DNA of 7,114 nucleotides from positions 1 through 7,114 of the forward strand of contig JAJZQA010000136.1 of the NCBI GenBank assembly GCA_021810985.1, written 5' to 3'. The notes beneath the pieces are model-generated. The model saw nothing but the letters and a program-made list of their open reading frames with translations. It did not search any database and was not told the DNA's origin. Origin of the DNA: Deltaproteobacteria bacterium. GTDB taxonomy: Bacteria; Desulfobacterota; Desulfuromonadia; Geobacterales; Geobacteraceae. Shown here in pieces: positions 6,221 to 7,114 of the stretch. A program made the translations under genes and the position numbers. Each line of letters begins with the position of its first letter. Position 1 is the stretch's first letter.

Positions 6221-6964
6221 TTGGCTACCGAACTCAACTTTCTGATTTCGTCTTTGAAGGGCTATCTCGTTGAACTGCGGGAAACGGGGGTCGACGGGCT
6301 GCCGTATGGGTATGGCGTGGAGAGGGTTGCGCCTCCACCCGTCGTCGCTGAAGAGCTACCGCGGTTGGAGACCAACGACATTTCCGGCAGTGCGACCGGA
6401 AGTGAAACCGTTGCACAGATCCGGCTTGAGTTGGGCGGCTGCCAGCGCTGTCAGCTTGGTGGCACAAGAACCAATCTTGTTTTCGGCGCCGGTAACGAGA
6501 AGTCTGAGATCGTTTTTGTCGGCGAGGCGCCCGGGCGGGATGAGGACCTCAAGGGCGAGCCGTTTGTGGGCGAGGCCGGGCAGTTGCTGACAAAGATTAT
6601 TCAGGCCATGGGGCTTGCCCGGGAAGACGTGTATATCTGTAACGTACTCAAGTGCCGACCACCAAACAACAGGAATCCGCAACCGGAGGAAATCGAAGCC
6701 TGCCAGCCGATTCTTCTCCGCCAGTTGCAGGCCATCTCTCCAAAAATTATCATCGCTTTGGGGACTTTTGCCGCGCAGACTCTCCTGCGGACCCGAGCGC
6801 CGATTTCGCAACTTCGCGGCCGGATCCACGATTATCACGGAATTCCTCTCATGCCTACATTTCACCCCGCGTTTCTGCTCAGAAACCCTGGCAAGAAACG
6901 CGAGGTGTGGGAAGACATGAAGCAGGTTTTGAAATTGCTTGGACGCGAGCCGGCAGGTTCCTGA
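6221..6964 (+). CDS. Family 4 uracil-DNA glycosylase ([4Fe-4S] type)
   Basis: A 247-residue DNA repair enzyme that removes uracil arising from cytosine deamination or dUTP incorporation. The catalytic domain occupies about 65-240. Motif A is GEAPGRDEDLKGEPFVG (101-117), the second motif is HPAFLL (215-220), and four cysteines, C74, C77 (CQRC), C145 (LKCRPPNNRNP) and C161, match the iron-sulfur ligands of family 4 enzymes. ALGTFAAQTLL (179-189) is another family block. The first 65 residues are an extra N-terminal segment (a short helix with ELRETGVDGLPYG, then a Pro/Glu/Ser-rich linker) absent from the minimal enzymes of about 200 residues. The start is TTG 6221 with AAAGGG (6207-6212) 8 nt upstream; no ATG is better placed. 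It is divergent from the phospholipase gene across only 46 bp. Its TGA abuts a long palindromic repeat. Confidence 0.95.
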   Translation: MATELNFLISSLKGYLVELRETGVDGLPYGYGVERVAPPPVVAEELPRLETNDISGSATGSETVAQIRLELGGCQRCQLGGTRTNLVFGAGNEKSEIVFVGEAPGRDEDLKGEPFVGEAGQLLTKIIQAMGLAREDVYICNVLKCRPPNNRNPQPEEIEACQPILLRQLQAISPKIIIALGTFAAQTLLRTRAPISQLRGRIHDYHGIPLMPTFHPAFLLRNPGKKREVWEDMKQVLKLLGREPAGS

Positions 6965-7114
6965 GGAGTCTACCGGACTTAGGGTGAATCTGCTGCAAAT
7001 CCGTCTGGGCGGCCCATGTTTCGCCGCTTTTTTGGGTAATAGAACAACTATTACCCTGCAAAATCGACAAAATCTGTCCTCGCCCAGCCGCATTTTCGCT
7101 TCGATTTCCTACGA
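6965..7114. repeat. Long imperfect palindrome, REP/BIME- or MITE-like, cut by the window end
   Basis: This non-coding stretch begins right after the glycosylase stop codon and is symmetrical about position 7045. Centre: GGGTAATAG (7034-7042) and CTATTACCC (7048-7056) are perfect 9-bp arms around AACAA. Next out, 7019-7031 pairs with 7060-7072 (10 of 13). CTGGGCG (7005-7011) pairs with CGCCCAG (7081-7087), extending to 14 of 17 over 6995-7011 with 7081-7097. AATC (6987-6990) pairs with GATT (7103-7106), and TAGG (6980-6983) with CCTA (7108-7111). At the left end AGTC-TACCG-GACT (6967-6979) is a small hairpin preceded by GAGG, like a REP unit; by symmetry its partner should lie just past 7114. 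It is not a normal terminator, because no T-tract follows the central hairpin on either strand. The dispersed-repeat interpretation is inference; the symmetry is seen directly. Confidence 0.65.

Noticed and set aside
7034..7056. Intrinsic terminator for the glycosylase gene
   Set aside because: The hairpin is perfect, but TGCAAAA follows it on the + strand and AAAAAA on the - strand; the T-run is on the wrong side.
6356..7093. 245-codon open frame on the minus strand covering the glycosylase gene and the palindrome
   Set aside because: It is antisense to a gene with complete family 4 motifs, its translation has no recognisable domain, and part of it is repeat sequence.

Overview
The window is ordinary bacterial chromosome with eight protein-coding genes and no RNA genes, CRISPR array, integrase or insertion sequence. 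Base composition looks moderately GC-rich and even throughout. The gene set suggests a Desulfuromonadia-type (Geobacter / Desulfuromonas / Pelobacter-like) bacterium: a stand-alone receiver, a COG2509-type flavoprotein, an OB-fold plus HD exoribonuclease, a bifunctional CoaBC, a zinc phospholipase C family protein, and a family 4 uracil-DNA glycosylase with a long N-terminal extension. That assignment is inferred from remembered gene content and protein style and has not been tested by a search.

Region 1 (about 94-5251, all + strand) is a tightly packed array that looks like one operon. It holds a single-domain response regulator, a FAD-dependent dehydrogenase, a YhaM-type 3'-5' exoribonuclease, a 60-codon unknown, a glyoxalase II-like metallo-beta-lactamase-fold hydrolase and coaBC. 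The gaps are 17, 10, 6, -4 (ATGA overlap) and 8 nt, and nearly every start has a readable Shine-Dalgarno sequence. No strong promoter is visible in the first 93 bases, so the transcript may begin upstream of the window.

Region 2 (5224-6174, - strand) is one gene for an exported zinc-dependent phospholipase C family protein. Its 3' end overlaps that of coaBC by 28 bp, tail to tail. Its ATG has no Shine-Dalgarno sequence but lies just downstream of a good sigma70-like promoter, so its mRNA may be leaderless. Predicted signal-peptide cleavage would leave a Trp at the mature N-terminus, as in Bacillus cereus phospholipase C, where that residue is a zinc ligand.

Region 3 (6221-6964, + strand) is a divergently oriented family 4 [4Fe-4S] uracil-DNA glycosylase with a TTG start. 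Directly after its stop codon, and running to the end of the window, is a long imperfect palindrome of about 150 bp with a perfect 9-bp central hairpin. It resembles a REP/BIME- or MITE-like dispersed repeat and its far end is cut off by the window edge.

Functionally the window combines housekeeping (coenzyme A synthesis, RNA turnover, uracil repair) with poorly understood proteins (flavoprotein, receiver, small ORF, MBL hydrolase). I see no dedicated defence, toxin or secretion system. The best leads are the terminal palindrome, the possibly leaderless phospholipase gene and the possible hairpin switch at the start of the small ORF.
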